From assembly GCA_034926225.1 (NCBI GenBank), contig JAYFRF010000007.1, forward strand, positions 1 through 64,000: 64,000 nt of DNA, written 5' to 3'. The notes beneath the pieces were generated by a model. The model searched no databases and was not told the origin of the DNA. It was given only the letters and a program-made list of their open reading frames with translations. The position numbers and the translations under genes were made by a program. This document shows positions 1 through 9,333 of the stretch, in pieces. The DNA is from JAAZKA01 sp034926225. GTDB taxonomy: Bacteria; Bacillota; Clostridia; Oscillospirales; QAMX01. The stretch's first letter is position 1; the number at the start of each line of letters is the position of its first letter.

Positions 1-1
1 T

Positions 2-1357
2 GTTGCCATTACAAGTGGTACTGGGGAGACCCGCCGTGAAATCTTCGTGGATGCCAAAGACCTACGAGCTGAGGATTTTGGAACAGATTACATCAATACT
101 CTGACTTTTCGTGGTCAGAGTAAACTGAATGAGCAGGCAATCCGCTATTCGTTCGACACCTCGGTCAACCCCCACGGCAACTTGACCTACAAGATTGACT
201 TCGACCTTGGGCAGACCGTCAAAGTCATCTCCAAGGCATGGGGCGTGTCAATGATTACGCGAATCACTGAGATCGAAGAAATATATGACGCTGACGGTCA
301 GAGCATCAGCGTAGTGTTCGGAAAGGCTGAGCTAACAATAGCGCAAAGAATCCGGTCCGATATGAGCGAGGTCAAAATTGCATTATCAGCCCCGACCGGC
401 ATATCCGAAGTGGCGGAAGCCTTGGGTGTCGTGGAAGGAACGCTGGGTGCTGTAGAGGAAACTTTAGGTGATTTGACGGAGGTAGACCCGGAAATACAGG
501 GCGACAATGTCGCGGATACCATTAACAATCTGTTTGGAAAACTTCCTGCGCTTGAAATAACCGTAGGCGCAGGTACTATATCGATCGGTCAATACGCTCT
601 GCACAACATGGTTCCAGGGGATTCATTTTACTTCACCTCGTGGAGTGGCAGCAAATTCAGTGACCAGCCAAGTGACGACGGGCATGTATTTCTGGTAAAG
701 CATAGCGGTGACAACACAGGTAACGGTTATCAAAGGGCCATGGGCTTCTTTATATCCCGCAATACCATGACGTTTTACGTGATTTCTGTTTTCGTATTCA
801 ACAATCCGTCCGGGCAGGCGAACTGGCTAAGCTTCCCGCTTGGTGCTCTAACAGACATAGCCGCTGCAGTTCGAGGAAGCACCTTTGCAGCCAGTATCAA
901 TAATGTCTATAACGCACCTGTTTCAGGAACGAGAATCGCAGATGGAGCAGTCACCTCCGCTAAAATCGCTGATGGGACGGTCGCTGCGGTAGACCTCGCC
1001 AATGGTGCGGTGACCACCGCTAAAATCGCCCAGGAAGCCAATGCCTCACTCACCTACTCGCTTGGAAGTGGCGTGACAATGGGTGCTAATATGTCGTTTG
1101 TGAATAAGGGCGTCGTCTCAATCGGAATGCAGATCAACGTGGGTTCTTCGGGAGTCGCCTCCGGCGGCACGATTCTAACAATGACGAACGCGAACTTTTA
1201 CCCATACTCGACTGTACGCTCCGTGGTGACTTCGGTAGGTGGCAATGGTACCAGTATGCCGATTACGATTAACACAAGCGGTGCGGTGGCGAACGCTGCC
1301 TCGACCGCGCTGCCAATTGGGTATTACATTATATCTTGCTCTTACGCGAGAGCTTAA
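2..1357 (+). CDS. Siphovirus tail protein, ReqiPepy6 gp37-like (5' end outside window)
   Basis: The reading frame is open from base 2, so the true start lies upstream and 451 residues of the C-terminal part are seen. The first ~110 residues resemble the siphovirus ReqiPepy6 Gp37-like tail/baseplate domain (beta-rich, with the DLGQTVKV region). A coiled linker rich in small residues follows at about 120-150. A glycine/serine/threonine-rich C-terminus contains a repeated motif of the type GAVT(T/S)AKIA, typical of fibre shafts. It likely forms part of the tail tip that contacts the host. The next gene starts 15 bases downstream in the same late operon. The phage role is firm from context; the exact structural position is inferred. 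Confidence 0.75.
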   Translation, partial: VAITSGTGETRREIFVDAKDLRAEDFGTDYINTLTFRGQSKLNEQAIRYSFDTSVNPHGNLTYKIDFDLGQTVKVISKAWGVSMITRITEIEEIYDADGQSISVVFGKAELTIAQRIRSDMSEVKIALSAPTGISEVAEALGVVEGTLGAVEETLGDLTEVDPEIQGDNVADTINNLFGKLPALEITVGAGTISIGQYALHNMVPGDSFYFTSWSGSKFSDQPSDDGHVFLVKHSGDNTGNGYQRAMGFFISRNTMTFYVISVFVFNNPSGQANWLSFPLGALTDIAAAVRGSTFAASINNVYNAPVSGTRIADGAVTSAKIADGTVAAVDLANGAVTTAKIAQEANASLTYSLGSGVTMGANMSFVNKGVVSIGMQINVGSSGVASGGTILTMTNANFYPYSTVRSVVTSVGGNGTSMPITINTSGAVANAASTALPIGYYIISCSYARA

Positions 1358-1372
1358 TGGGAGGAAATAAAA

Positions 1373-1876
1373 ATGGAGAAAAGCGGTTTTTTTAACTCAT
1401 CGGATGGAGACAGAGTCTATGACGCGACAGACTTTGCAGCATATTTCGGAAGCCTCGTCTCCAATGGTGTGTTTTATATAGTAGCGACAAACCTGCAGGT
1501 GTCGCCAGCAAGCGGCTTGGCTGTAAGTGTGGCCGCGGGAAGCGCATGGATTAACGGATACCATTATGAGAATACGGATGACTTAAATATCCCGCTGACG
1601 ACGGCAAACGGAAGCAACCCCCGCATTGACCGGATTGTGGTTCGTTTAAGCCAAATCAGCCGAAGCATTCAGATTGCTATCGTTGCTGGCACTCCTGCTG
1701 CAACACCATCGGCTCCTGAACTGACAAGAACCAGCGACGTCTATGAACTTGGTATCGCAGATGTTCTTGTCCCGTCAGCTGCCACATCAATAGTCGCAAA
1801 TAACATTACTGACACCCGTCTGAATGCCGACCTTTGCGGGCTGGTAAACTCGCTGGTTTCAGCAGTCTACGAGTGA
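1373..1876 (+). CDS. Phage tail/baseplate-associated protein
   Basis: A 167-residue protein with a strong ribosome binding site (GGAGG, 8 bases before the ATG). The N-terminus (SGFFNSSDGDRVYDATDFA) is of a kind often found just after the tail endopeptidase in clostridial and bacillus siphophages. No catalytic motif is visible. It is mostly beta-strand with many small residues, suiting a baseplate or fibre-attachment role. It sits 15 bases after the tail protein and 11 bases before the large fn3 protein, so it is co-transcribed with both. Function is inferred from position only. Confidence 0.6.
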   Translation: MEKSGFFNSSDGDRVYDATDFAAYFGSLVSNGVFYIVATNLQVSPASGLAVSVAAGSAWINGYHYENTDDLNIPLTTANGSNPRIDRIVVRLSQISRSIQIAIVAGTPAATPSAPELTRTSDVYELGIADVLVPSAATSIVANNITDTRLNADLCGLVNSLVSAVYE

Positions 1877-1887
1877 GGTGATTTCCT

Positions 1888-4359
1888 TTGGCAACTTATC
1901 AGGCAACAAATGCTTGTACATGGCGTAATGGAAGCTGGATCGCAGGCGTAACCGATTACGTCCGGCAAGGGGTTTATCCTGAAGCTAACAATTATGAGAA
2001 CGCGGGTGCCATGCTGTTTGACCTCAGCAGCATACGGAACACCTACGTAAACAATTACCCCACCTCGGCCAGCATTCACCTTGTCAGGATAGCTGCGGGC
2101 GACTGGGGTTCCGCCAGAACTATGACGTTGTATGCCGGAAATGCATCCGGTATGCCAGTCTTCAGTTCCAGCACCAGTGTATCCGGAAGCAGACCGACTA
2201 AGGTCACCTCTGGGTACAGCTACACTGTTTCGGCGGGTCAGGGGGCCAAGGATATCGCAATTACCACTGCACTTATAGATTCCATCGGCAGCAGTGCCAG
2301 CAACTGCCTATTTATGGATGCAGGTTCCAGCACCTTAAACTACATGGGTTTTGGTGCAAGGGACAACTTAAGCCAGATCGTGCTGACCATAAACTGGGCA
2401 AGCCGGACGACCGCTTGCAGTGCCCCGACTTCCTGTTCGTTGAATGCAACTCTATCGGAAGGAAATGTCACCCTGTCCTGGAACGGTGCATCAGGTGGTA
2501 TAAATAACACAATCTCCTCCTATGAGATACAGTATAGCGATTCAATCGATAATTTGGCATGGGGAGCATGGACTGCGCTAACCACGGTGACTACTACCGC
2601 CACGAGCGGCAGTTTGTCGGTAGCACCGCCCGCGGTACGTGGTAACTACCGCAGGTTTCAAGTGCGCACACGCGGTACGGCAGGAGCAAGCTATTATTCA
2701 GGCTGGAAGGTATCGACGAACTCAGTCCGCAGGAATACGGTACCCAATCCGCCGACCTCAGCGGTCGCGTCTCCCGTCAACTACAGTGATGAAACAATCA
2801 TGCTTACTTGGAGCGGAGCCTCTGGAAGTACAAGTGCGATCAAGGGATACCAGATTGCCAGCCGAACATCTACGGATAACAGTACATGGAGCACATGGAA
2901 TGTTCTTACCACCCTAACATTGTCGGCCAGCAGTGGCAGTTACAACCCAAACGTATCAAGAACGCCGGGAACATATACTCAATTCGGTGTGTGGACGATA
3001 GATAATCTCGATGTTTACTCCTCAGAGAAGATCAGTAACAGCATCTACTGCGATATTACCGCCTGCATAGCTCCGTCTGCTTGCTCAGTAAGCGCAACAT
3101 TGGCTGAAGGAAACGTTACCCTTTCATGGAGCGGTGCATCCGGTGGTGCGGGCAATACCATTACATCCTATGAGATACAGTATAGTGATTCGGCAGATAA
3201 CAGTACCTGGGGAGCATGGACAGCATTAAGCATAATGTTCACTTCCGCGACAAGTGGCAGCGTAATCGTTAGCCCGCCAACTACACGTGGGAATTATCGG
3301 CGATTTCGAGTAAGAACTCGGGGCGCGGCTGGTGAAACCTTCTACTCCGACTGGGTAGTTTCCAGCAACACTGTCCGCAGAAATACACTACCTATTCCGC
3401 CGACCTCCTTTACCGCAGCACCTGTCATCTACGAAGGCAATACCGTTACTCTTACGTGGAACGGAACGACACCCGGAACCAGCCCCATCAAACAATATGT
3501 CATCCAGCAGGCTACTTCAACAGACGGTACAAACTGGTCAGCATATGAAGCACTGATTACCATCGTTTCAAGCGCTACATCAGGGGTGTATACAACAAAC
3601 GCATCTCAAATAGCTGGAATGTATACCCGCTACCGTATAAGCGCAACCGACACATTGGATGCAGTCTCTGCCTATGTAATCAGCAACACTGTAAAGAAAA
3701 ACAGTCCTCCGACTGCTCCGGTAATCGTTTGCCCGATATCTAGCAGTTCCAGTTATAATACCACCCCGCGTTTCATGATTACAACGGGTGTCGAACCAGA
3801 TGGTCAGACGCAGATTATGGAAGTAAAGATTGACGCGGGTGTATGGATTAACAGCGTGGACAATCCTGAGATGTTTTCCACAAATGGTTATCTCATCAAC
3901 GGCGCAAAAACAGTGTGCCAAGCTGCAACGTTGGCTACAGGAAACCATACTGTAACCATACGCTGCCTTGATAGCGATATCGAGTCGTCAAGCCCGGAGG
4001 TTGTACGTGCTTTTACGATACTGTCACCACCATTTGAAACAATCACTGCGAATGGAACGCATGTCAAGGCAACTCATATCCAAACGCTCCGAAACGCTGT
4101 AAACAAAGTGCGAAGCTATTACAACCTGGCGCCTTTGACTTGGAGCGAGGAAATTATTGCTGGAAAGACCACCGTTAAAAACTGGCCGTTTCATGTCACG
4201 GAGCTTCGAAAAGCTATCGAGCCGGTCATCACAACAGTCAACAGCTTTGATTCCTCGATGACCTTTGATATCCCGCCTATAACATGGCTGCCCATCGGAA
4301 CAGGGCGGCCAAAAGCGGACGTGATGCAACAGATTCACAACTTGTTTTTGACGCTTTAG
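1888..4359 (+). CDS. Phage fibronectin type III repeat structural protein
   Basis: An 823-residue protein starting at TTG, chosen because GAGGTG lies 7 bases upstream and no ATG fits. An N-terminal domain of about 170 residues is followed by at least four fn3-like beta-sandwich domains. Two blocks of about 200 residues (about 175-380 and 395-605) are near duplicates, sharing EGNVTLSW, SYEIQYSDS, RGNYRRF and VRRNT. A separate C-terminal region from about 690 (HVKATHIQTLRNAVN) looks like an assembly or carbohydrate-contact module. No hydrolase residues are seen. This is probably a distal tail or fibre protein with repeat-driven variation in length. A terminator follows, ending the structural unit. 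Confidence 0.65.
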   Translation: MATYQATNACTWRNGSWIAGVTDYVRQGVYPEANNYENAGAMLFDLSSIRNTYVNNYPTSASIHLVRIAAGDWGSARTMTLYAGNASGMPVFSSSTSVSGSRPTKVTSGYSYTVSAGQGAKDIAITTALIDSIGSSASNCLFMDAGSSTLNYMGFGARDNLSQIVLTINWASRTTACSAPTSCSLNATLSEGNVTLSWNGASGGINNTISSYEIQYSDSIDNLAWGAWTALTTVTTTATSGSLSVAPPAVRGNYRRFQVRTRGTAGASYYSGWKVSTNSVRRNTVPNPPTSAVASPVNYSDETIMLTWSGASGSTSAIKGYQIASRTSTDNSTWSTWNVLTTLTLSASSGSYNPNVSRTPGTYTQFGVWTIDNLDVYSSEKISNSIYCDITACIAPSACSVSATLAEGNVTLSWSGASGGAGNTITSYEIQYSDSADNSTWGAWTALSIMFTSATSGSVIVSPPTTRGNYRRFRVRTRGAAGETFYSDWVVSSNTVRRNTLPIPPTSFTAAPVIYEGNTVTLTWNGTTPGTSPIKQYVIQQATSTDGTNWSAYEALITIVSSATSGVYTTNASQIAGMYTRYRISATDTLDAVSAYVISNTVKKNSPPTAPVIVCPISSSSSYNTTPRFMITTGVEPDGQTQIMEVKIDAGVWINSVDNPEMFSTNGYLINGAKTVCQAATLATGNHTVTIRCLDSDIESSSPEVVRAFTILSPPFETITANGTHVKATHIQTLRNAVNKVRSYYNLAPLTWSEEIIAGKTTVKNWPFHVTELRKAIEPVITTVNSFDSSMTFDIPPITWLPIGTGRPKADVMQQIHNLFLTL

Positions 4360-4374
4360 GCGCAGTACAACTAT

Positions 4375-4404
4375 AGCGCTCTCGTAATTTGCGGGAGCGC
4401 TTTT
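4375..4404 (+). terminator. Rho-independent terminator after phage tail genes
   Basis: A ten-base stem (AGCGCTCTCG paired with CGGGAGCGCT, one G-U pair) closes a seven-base loop and runs into TTTT. It lies 15 bases after the fn3 protein stop and separates the structural genes from the lysis genes. Confidence 0.8.
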
Positions 4405-4438
4405 CTATACACAAATTTATGAAATGGAGGTATATCAA

Positions 4439-4879
4439 ATGAAAGAGATTTGGAATTGGATACAATTGGCGCTTGCAGCTATCGGTGCATTTCTCGGTTG
4501 GTTTCTCGGTGGCTTGGACGGATTTCTTTATGCACTCATTGCATTTGTCACAATAGATTATACGACTGGAGTACTCTGTGCAATTATCGATAAAAAGCTG
4601 TCCAGCGAAATCGGTGCGAGAGGTATCTTCAAAAAGGTGCTTATTTTTGCATTGGTGGGTGTCGCGCATATCCTTGATACACAGATACTGGGTAATGCTG
4701 GCGACAATGGTGGTGTCCTTCGGACGGCAGTAATCTTCTTCTACTTGAGCAATGAAGGTGTGTCTATTTTAGAGAATGCCGGACATATAGGACTGCCCAT
4801 ACCGGAGAAACTCAAGGCAGTTCTAAAACAGTTACACGAGCATGATGAGGAACCCCCTAAGTCAGATGATGAAATATGA
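4439..4879 (+). CDS. Phage holin (toxin secretion/phage lysis family)
   Basis: A 146-residue membrane protein of the phage_holin_4 (Cph1/BlyA-type) family. The start is the ATG at 4439 because GGAGG sits 8 bases upstream; an in-frame ATG at 4424 overlaps that site. Three hydrophobic segments are visible (about residues 5-28, 30-50 and 65-100), with the family-like stretch DYTTGVLCAIIDKKLSS between them and an acidic tail. Holins pore the cytoplasmic membrane to release or trigger the endolysin, here encoded about 100 bases downstream. Confidence 0.85.
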   Translation: MKEIWNWIQLALAAIGAFLGWFLGGLDGFLYALIAFVTIDYTTGVLCAIIDKKLSSEIGARGIFKKVLIFALVGVAHILDTQILGNAGDNGGVLRTAVIFFYLSNEGVSILENAGHIGLPIPEKLKAVLKQLHEHDEEPPKSDDEI

Positions 4880-4985
4880 TTGACTTATGGTACATCGGCG
4901 AGTGCTTTTTGTGATTTGAAGTTTATCTACCACCTATATCCTGTCAATCTTGCTATAACCAACATTTGAATTTGAGGTGATTTTA

Positions 4986-5696
4986 ATGAATTTACGCAAG
5001 TTAATATTAACGAATAATGCTTGCTTTAAAGCAGGCAAAACAATAATTCCCAAAGGTATCATGGTACACTCCACCGGGGCAAAAAACCCATGGCTGAAGC
5101 GATATGTTGGTCCGGATGATGGTTTGCTCGGAAAGAACCAATACAATAACCACTGGAATCAGGATAAGCCCGGTGGCCGTCAGGTCTGTGTCCATGCCTT
5201 CATCGGCAAGCTGGCAGACGGAACAATCGCCACATACCAGACCTTGCCGTGGAATCATCGCGGATGGCACTGCGGCAGCGGTTCAAAAGGCTCCGGCAAC
5301 GACACGCTTATTTCCTTTGAAATCTGCGAGAACGATTTGACCAACGTGACATATTTCAATAAGGTATACAACGAAGCAGTTGAGCTTTGTGTCTACCTCA
5401 GCAAGCAGTATGGTCTGACGGAGAAAAATATCATCTGCCACTCGGAGGGTTTCAAACTCGGTATTGCGTCCAACCACGGCGATGTCATGCACTGGTTCCC
5501 GAAACATGGCAAGTCGATGGATACGTTCCGTGCTGATGTAAAATCCGGTCTTGCCTCTGCCATTATGCCACCCATACAAAAGAAATACTACCGAGTCCAG
5601 CTTGGATCTTTTACCGTCAAGGATAATGCTGACACTATGCTCCAAAAGGTCAAAGCGGCGGGCTTCACCGATGCCTTCATAAAATACAGCGAATAA
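4986..5696 (+). CDS. Phage endolysin, N-acetylmuramoyl-L-alanine amidase with C-terminal SPOR-like domain
   Basis: A 236-residue peptidoglycan amidase of the PGRP/amidase_2 zinc type. The start at 4986 is set by GAGGTG 6 bases upstream. Metal ligands can be proposed: His in MVHSTG near the N-terminus, the HAFIGK region, and the later CHSEGF and DVMHW stretches. The last ~40 residues (YYRVQLGSFTVKDNA...) form a SPOR-like glycan-binding repeat. There is no signal peptide, consistent with holin-dependent export. It follows the holin and ends the lysis cassette at a terminator. Confidence 0.85.
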   Translation: MNLRKLILTNNACFKAGKTIIPKGIMVHSTGAKNPWLKRYVGPDDGLLGKNQYNNHWNQDKPGGRQVCVHAFIGKLADGTIATYQTLPWNHRGWHCGSGSKGSGNDTLISFEICENDLTNVTYFNKVYNEAVELCVYLSKQYGLTEKNIICHSEGFKLGIASNHGDVMHWFPKHGKSMDTFRADVKSGLASAIMPPIQKKYYRVQLGSFTVKDNADTMLQKVKAAGFTDAFIKYSE

Positions 5697-5711
5697 CGCT
5701 CCACTCTCTAC

Positions 5712-5751
5712 GCCCGTCGAGGATTTATTCTTCGGCGGGCATTGTTTTTTT
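5712..5751 (+). terminator. Rho-independent terminator after endolysin
   Basis: A twelve-base stem (GCCCGTCGAGGA with TCTTCGGCGGGC, including wobble pairs) and five-base loop are followed by a run of seven T. It closes the lysis cassette. Confidence 0.85.
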
Positions 5752-5828
5752 GCTCATTTTTCGTCCAAAGGGTCTTAAATCTTCCAGTGAGTTGTGAGGA
5801 CAGAGGTTCTCAGACTGGAGGACAACTC

Positions 5829-6230
5829 ATGACAAATGACCAGAAAAGCATGATTGCCGAAATGCGGAGGCAGGGCTGCAGTTACGCTAAGATCGCTAAA
5901 TCACTTTCCATTTCCGAAAATACAATAAAGACCTTTTGCAGAAGGAATCGGCTTGCCAAAGATAGTGCTGTCAAGACACCGTCCTGCAAGCAGTGTGGAT
6001 GCTCCATTGAAGTAAAGGATAAGAGTAAACCGCGACAGTTCTGCTCGGACAAATGTCGTGCAGCATGGTGGCACGCCAACCACAAAAGCCCGTCCAAAAC
6101 TGAATACAGCCTGATATGCGCGAATTGCGGTCAGCCCTTTTTTAGCATCGGTAGCAAAACAAGAAAGTATTGCTCTCACACATGCTACATTAACGCCCGT
6201 TTCGGTGAGGAGCGTGGCTGCAATGAATGA
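5829..6230 (+). CDS. HTH and zinc-ribbon phage protein
   Basis: A 133-residue protein. The ATG at 5829 is preferred because GGAGG lies 7 bases upstream. Residues 1-45 form a resolvase/sigma-type helix-turn-helix (MRRQGCSYAKIAKSLSIS). Two zinc-knuckle pairs follow: CKQCG with FCSDKCR, and CANCG with YCSHTC. The layout suits a DNA-binding accessory of recombination or transcription. It opens a four-gene unit with the recombinases and overlaps the next start by 8 bases. Related genes sit directly upstream of serine recombinases in clostridial prophages; its exact function is not known to me. Confidence 0.65.
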   Translation: MTNDQKSMIAEMRRQGCSYAKIAKSLSISENTIKTFCRRNRLAKDSAVKTPSCKQCGCSIEVKDKSKPRQFCSDKCRAAWWHANHKSPSKTEYSLICANCGQPFFSIGSKTRKYCSHTCYINARFGEERGCNE

Positions 6231-6459
6231 GGAATTCTACAGCCGGGTTCTGGGGTATCGATCCGCCATGGCACAGGCGCGACGAATGCTTACGGCAGAT
6301 ATCATCACGGAGGTTGAGTACGCCATAATTGATACAAAACTCGCGGAGAAATACTACTTATCTCCGTGTAGTTTATTCCGGGAGAATGACTTGCTATATA
6401 GTTGTGTCAGAGGTAATATGTCACACTACGAGGGGGTGACAATATGCCAAAAACAATAA
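6223..6459 (+). CDS. Small SHOCT-like phage protein
   Basis: A 78-residue protein starting at the ATG at 6223, with GAGGAG 10 bases upstream. The middle (ARRMLTADIITEVEYAIID) resembles the short SHOCT-type helical motif found next to phage and mobile-element recombinases. It overlaps the preceding gene by 8 bases and the following recombinase by 16 bases, so it is translationally coupled to both. No enzyme motif is visible. A recombination-directionality or accessory role is conceivable from position but unsupported by sequence. Confidence 0.6.
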   Translation: MNEEFYSRVLGYRSAMAQARRMLTADIITEVEYAIIDTKLAEKYYLSPCSLFRENDLLYSCVRGNMSHYEGVTICQKQ

Positions 6460-7748
6460 AAAAGGTGCTGCATCCGCCCAAACTGGAGCGAAAAATTCGC
6501 GTCGCAGCCTATGCCCGTGTGTCCAGCGGCAAGGACGCCATGCTCCACTCGCTCTCGTCACAAATTGGCTATTACAGCGAGTTGATTCAGAAGCACAGCG
6601 ATTGGGAATATGCCGGTGTTTACGCTGATGAAGCTATGACCGGCACCAAGGAAAACCGTGATGAGTTTCAAAGGCTGATTGCGGATTGCCGCACCGGACG
6701 AATCGATCTGATACTTACAAAGTCCATTTCCCGCTTTGCACGAAACACGGTTATTCTACTGGAAACTGTGCGAGAGTTGAAAGCGCTGGGTGTGGATGTT
6801 TTTTTCGAGGAACAGAGCATCCATACAATTAGCGCCGAGGGCGAGCTGATGATGACCATTCTTGCTTCCTATGCACAGGAGGAAAGCCTGTCGGCCAGCG
6901 AAAATCAGAAATGGCGCATCAAGCGCAATTTCGAGAAAGGAAAACCGTGGGACTGCACCATGCTTGGTTATCGGGCTAAGAACGGCGTTTTCGAAATCGT
7001 TCCCGAAGAAGCCGAAACGGTGAAGCTCATTTTCAAATGGTATCTTGACGGCCTTGGCAGACAGGCCATCGCGAATAGGTTGAATGAAATGGGTTTGGCT
7101 ACACGATTTAATAAATCGTGGCATCAAGATACAATTGGCAAGATGCTTCGAAACGAGAAGTACGCGGGAGACCTGCTTCTGCAAAAGACCTTCCGAACAG
7201 ATCACTTAAGCAAGCGGACACAGGTCAACCAAGGCGAGCTTCCTATGTTCCATGTTCAAGAGGCGCACGAACCGATCATCGATCGAGCGACCTTTGACAC
7301 CGTACAGCAGGAAATCGCTCGACGTGCGAAGCTCGTTCAGGTCAAGCCGGGCTCGACTACGGTGTTTACGGGCAAAATTCGCTGCGGTATATGCGGAAAG
7401 AATTACCGCCGAAAGACCACGCCCACCGGCGTCACATGGATATGTGCCACCTACAACATCAGGGGTAAGAAATACTGCACATCAAAGCAGATACCGGAAG
7501 AGACGCTCAAAGCAGTATCCGCCGAGATTCTCGACAGCGGTGCCTTTGACGACGTTGTGTTCACGGGGAACATAGACTTCATTACCGCGTTACGGGATAA
7601 CGCTTTGGAGTACAACTTCATGGATGGTCAAACAGCGAGGGCCACATGGCAAGACCGCTCCCGCGCTAAGAGCTGGACAGAGGAAATGCGGAGAGCGGCA
7701 GCTGAAAAAGCAAAGCAAAGGAGTGAAAAGCAATGCCAAGAGCAATAA
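6444..7748 (+). CDS. Large serine recombinase 1 (prophage)
   Basis: A 434-residue site-specific recombinase. The N-terminal resolvase domain (about 10-150) has the nucleophile region AAYARVSSGK, the LTKSISRFARN motif and the EGELMMTILASYAQEES helix. A recombinase domain follows (about 165-270, GYRAKNGVFEI). The zinc ribbon (CGICGKNYRRK, then WICATYNIRGKKYC) gives DNA binding. The last ~60 residues are short compared with the second recombinase, which has a long coiled coil. The next gene overlaps by 16 bases, so both are translated together and may act as a pair. Confidence 0.9.
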   Translation: MPKTIKKVLHPPKLERKIRVAAYARVSSGKDAMLHSLSSQIGYYSELIQKHSDWEYAGVYADEAMTGTKENRDEFQRLIADCRTGRIDLILTKSISRFARNTVILLETVRELKALGVDVFFEEQSIHTISAEGELMMTILASYAQEESLSASENQKWRIKRNFEKGKPWDCTMLGYRAKNGVFEIVPEEAETVKLIFKWYLDGLGRQAIANRLNEMGLATRFNKSWHQDTIGKMLRNEKYAGDLLLQKTFRTDHLSKRTQVNQGELPMFHVQEAHEPIIDRATFDTVQQEIARRAKLVQVKPGSTTVFTGKIRCGICGKNYRRKTTPTGVTWICATYNIRGKKYCTSKQIPEETLKAVSAEILDSGAFDDVVFTGNIDFITALRDNALEYNFMDGQTARATWQDRSRAKSWTEEMRRAAAEKAKQRSEKQCQEQ

Positions 7749-9316
7749 CTATGATACCTGCCACTAAGAACCGCTTCACGGCGTTGCCGACGGCTTCCGT
7801 GGCGAGACGAAAGGTGGCAGGCTACGCCCGCGTTTCCACCGACAGTGAGGAGCAACAGACAAGCTACGAGGCGCAGGTAGATTATTATACAAACTATATT
7901 CAGTCTCGTGAGGACTGGGAGTTTGTCCAGGTTTACACTGATGAGGGAATCTCGGCAACTAACACAAAGAAGCGTGATGGCTTTAAGCAGATGGTCAAGG
8001 ACGCGCTCGCCGGGAAGATCGACCTTATCGTCACAAAATCAGTCAGCCGATTTGCCCGCAATACTGTTGACAGCCTGACGACTGTCCGCAAGCTGAAAGA
8101 GTACGGCACGGAGATTTACTTCGAGAAAGAGAATATTTTCACCTTCGACAGCAAGGGCGAGCTGCTCATTACCATCATGTCGAGCCTCGCGCAGGAGGAA
8201 AGCCGTTCGATTTCAGAGAACGTCACATGGGGCCAGCGTAAGCGGTTCGCCGACGGAAAGGTCAGTATGCCTTATAAGCAGTTTCTCGGTTACGAAAAGG
8301 GCGATAATGGTACGCCGGTGGTCAACAAAGAGGAAGCCGCCATTGTCAGGCTCATCTACCGGCTTTTCCTCGAAGGCAAAACGCCTGCCGGGATTTGCCG
8401 ATGCTTGGAGAGTCAAGGTATTCCCACACCATCCGGCAAACAGAAATGGAGCCAGACCACGGTGGACAGTATCCTCTCGAACGAGAAGTACAAGGGCGAC
8501 GCGCTTCTGCAGAAGAAATTCACCGTGGATTTTCTGATGAAAAAGATGAAGGTCAATGAGGGCGAAGTGCCGCAGTATTATGTGGAGCATAGCCACGAAG
8601 CCATTATTAAGCCTCTTGAATGGGACATGGTACAGGCGGAGATTACCAGACGAAAGGCGCTCGGCAGAGCCTATAGCGGCAACAGTGTATTCTCGTCAAA
8701 GCTGGTCTGCGGCGACTGCGGTGGGTTCTTTGGTCAGAAGGTATGGCACTCCACGGACGCCTACCGCAAGGTTATATGGCGCTGCAACAATAAGTTCAAG
8801 AGCGAGAGCAAGTGTGCGACGCCGCATCTGGACACGGAAACCATTCAGAGAAAGTTTCTGATTGCCTACAATCGACTGATGGCAAACCGCGAAAACGTCG
8901 TCAGCGATTGCCTTCTGATGAGGCAGGTGCTTTCTGACTGCACGGCGCTGGATGCGGAAATCGATAATCTGAATGAGGAAATCACCGTTGTGGCGGAATT
9001 GGTAAAAGCCTGCGTCAAGGAGAACGCGACCTCCGTACAGTTGCAGGAGGAATACGCTAAAAAATATAATGGGCTGCTTGCTCGCTACGAAAAGGCCATG
9101 ACGCGGCTCGCGGAGTTAACGGCAGAGAAAGAGCGGAAGCGTGACCAAGACCGCGAAATCCGGCTGTTCATCGAGGAGCTAAAGAAACAGCCCCTCGTCC
9201 TTGAAGAATGGGACGAAAGGCTGTGGGTAGCGATCCTTGACCGAGCGACGGTGTTCCGCGACGGCAGGATTGTATTCCGGTTCAAAAGTGGAAGCGAAAT
9301 CGAGGTGGAGCGTTGA
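7733..9316 (+). CDS. Large serine recombinase 2 (prophage)
   Basis: A 527-residue recombinase with the same layout as its neighbour. The resolvase domain has AGYARVSTDSEEQQ and VTKSVSRFARN. The recombinase domain spans about 170-280. The zinc ribbon has CGDCGGFFGQ and a later WRC...C pair. A coiled coil (about 400-480) with repeated E/L/K residues leads to a C-terminal tail (LWVAILDRATVFRDGRI). Coiled coils of this class control synapsis and direction of integration versus excision. It is the last prophage gene; its stop codon lies inside the terminator hairpin. Confidence 0.9.
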   Translation: MPRAITMIPATKNRFTALPTASVARRKVAGYARVSTDSEEQQTSYEAQVDYYTNYIQSREDWEFVQVYTDEGISATNTKKRDGFKQMVKDALAGKIDLIVTKSVSRFARNTVDSLTTVRKLKEYGTEIYFEKENIFTFDSKGELLITIMSSLAQEESRSISENVTWGQRKRFADGKVSMPYKQFLGYEKGDNGTPVVNKEEAAIVRLIYRLFLEGKTPAGICRCLESQGIPTPSGKQKWSQTTVDSILSNEKYKGDALLQKKFTVDFLMKKMKVNEGEVPQYYVEHSHEAIIKPLEWDMVQAEITRRKALGRAYSGNSVFSSKLVCGDCGGFFGQKVWHSTDAYRKVIWRCNNKFKSESKCATPHLDTETIQRKFLIAYNRLMANRENVVSDCLLMRQVLSDCTALDAEIDNLNEEITVVAELVKACVKENATSVQLQEEYAKKYNGLLARYEKAMTRLAELTAEKERKRDQDREIRLFIEELKKQPLVLEEWDERLWVAILDRATVFRDGRIVFRFKSGSEIEVER

Positions 9317-9333
9317 TGCTCCACTTCTTTTTT
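9305..9333 (+). terminator. Terminator overlapping recombinase 2 stop codon
   Basis: GTGGAGC and GCTCCAC form a perfect seven-base stem around a six-base loop containing the TGA stop, followed by TTCTTTTTTTT. It ends prophage transcription before ssrA. Confidence 0.85.
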
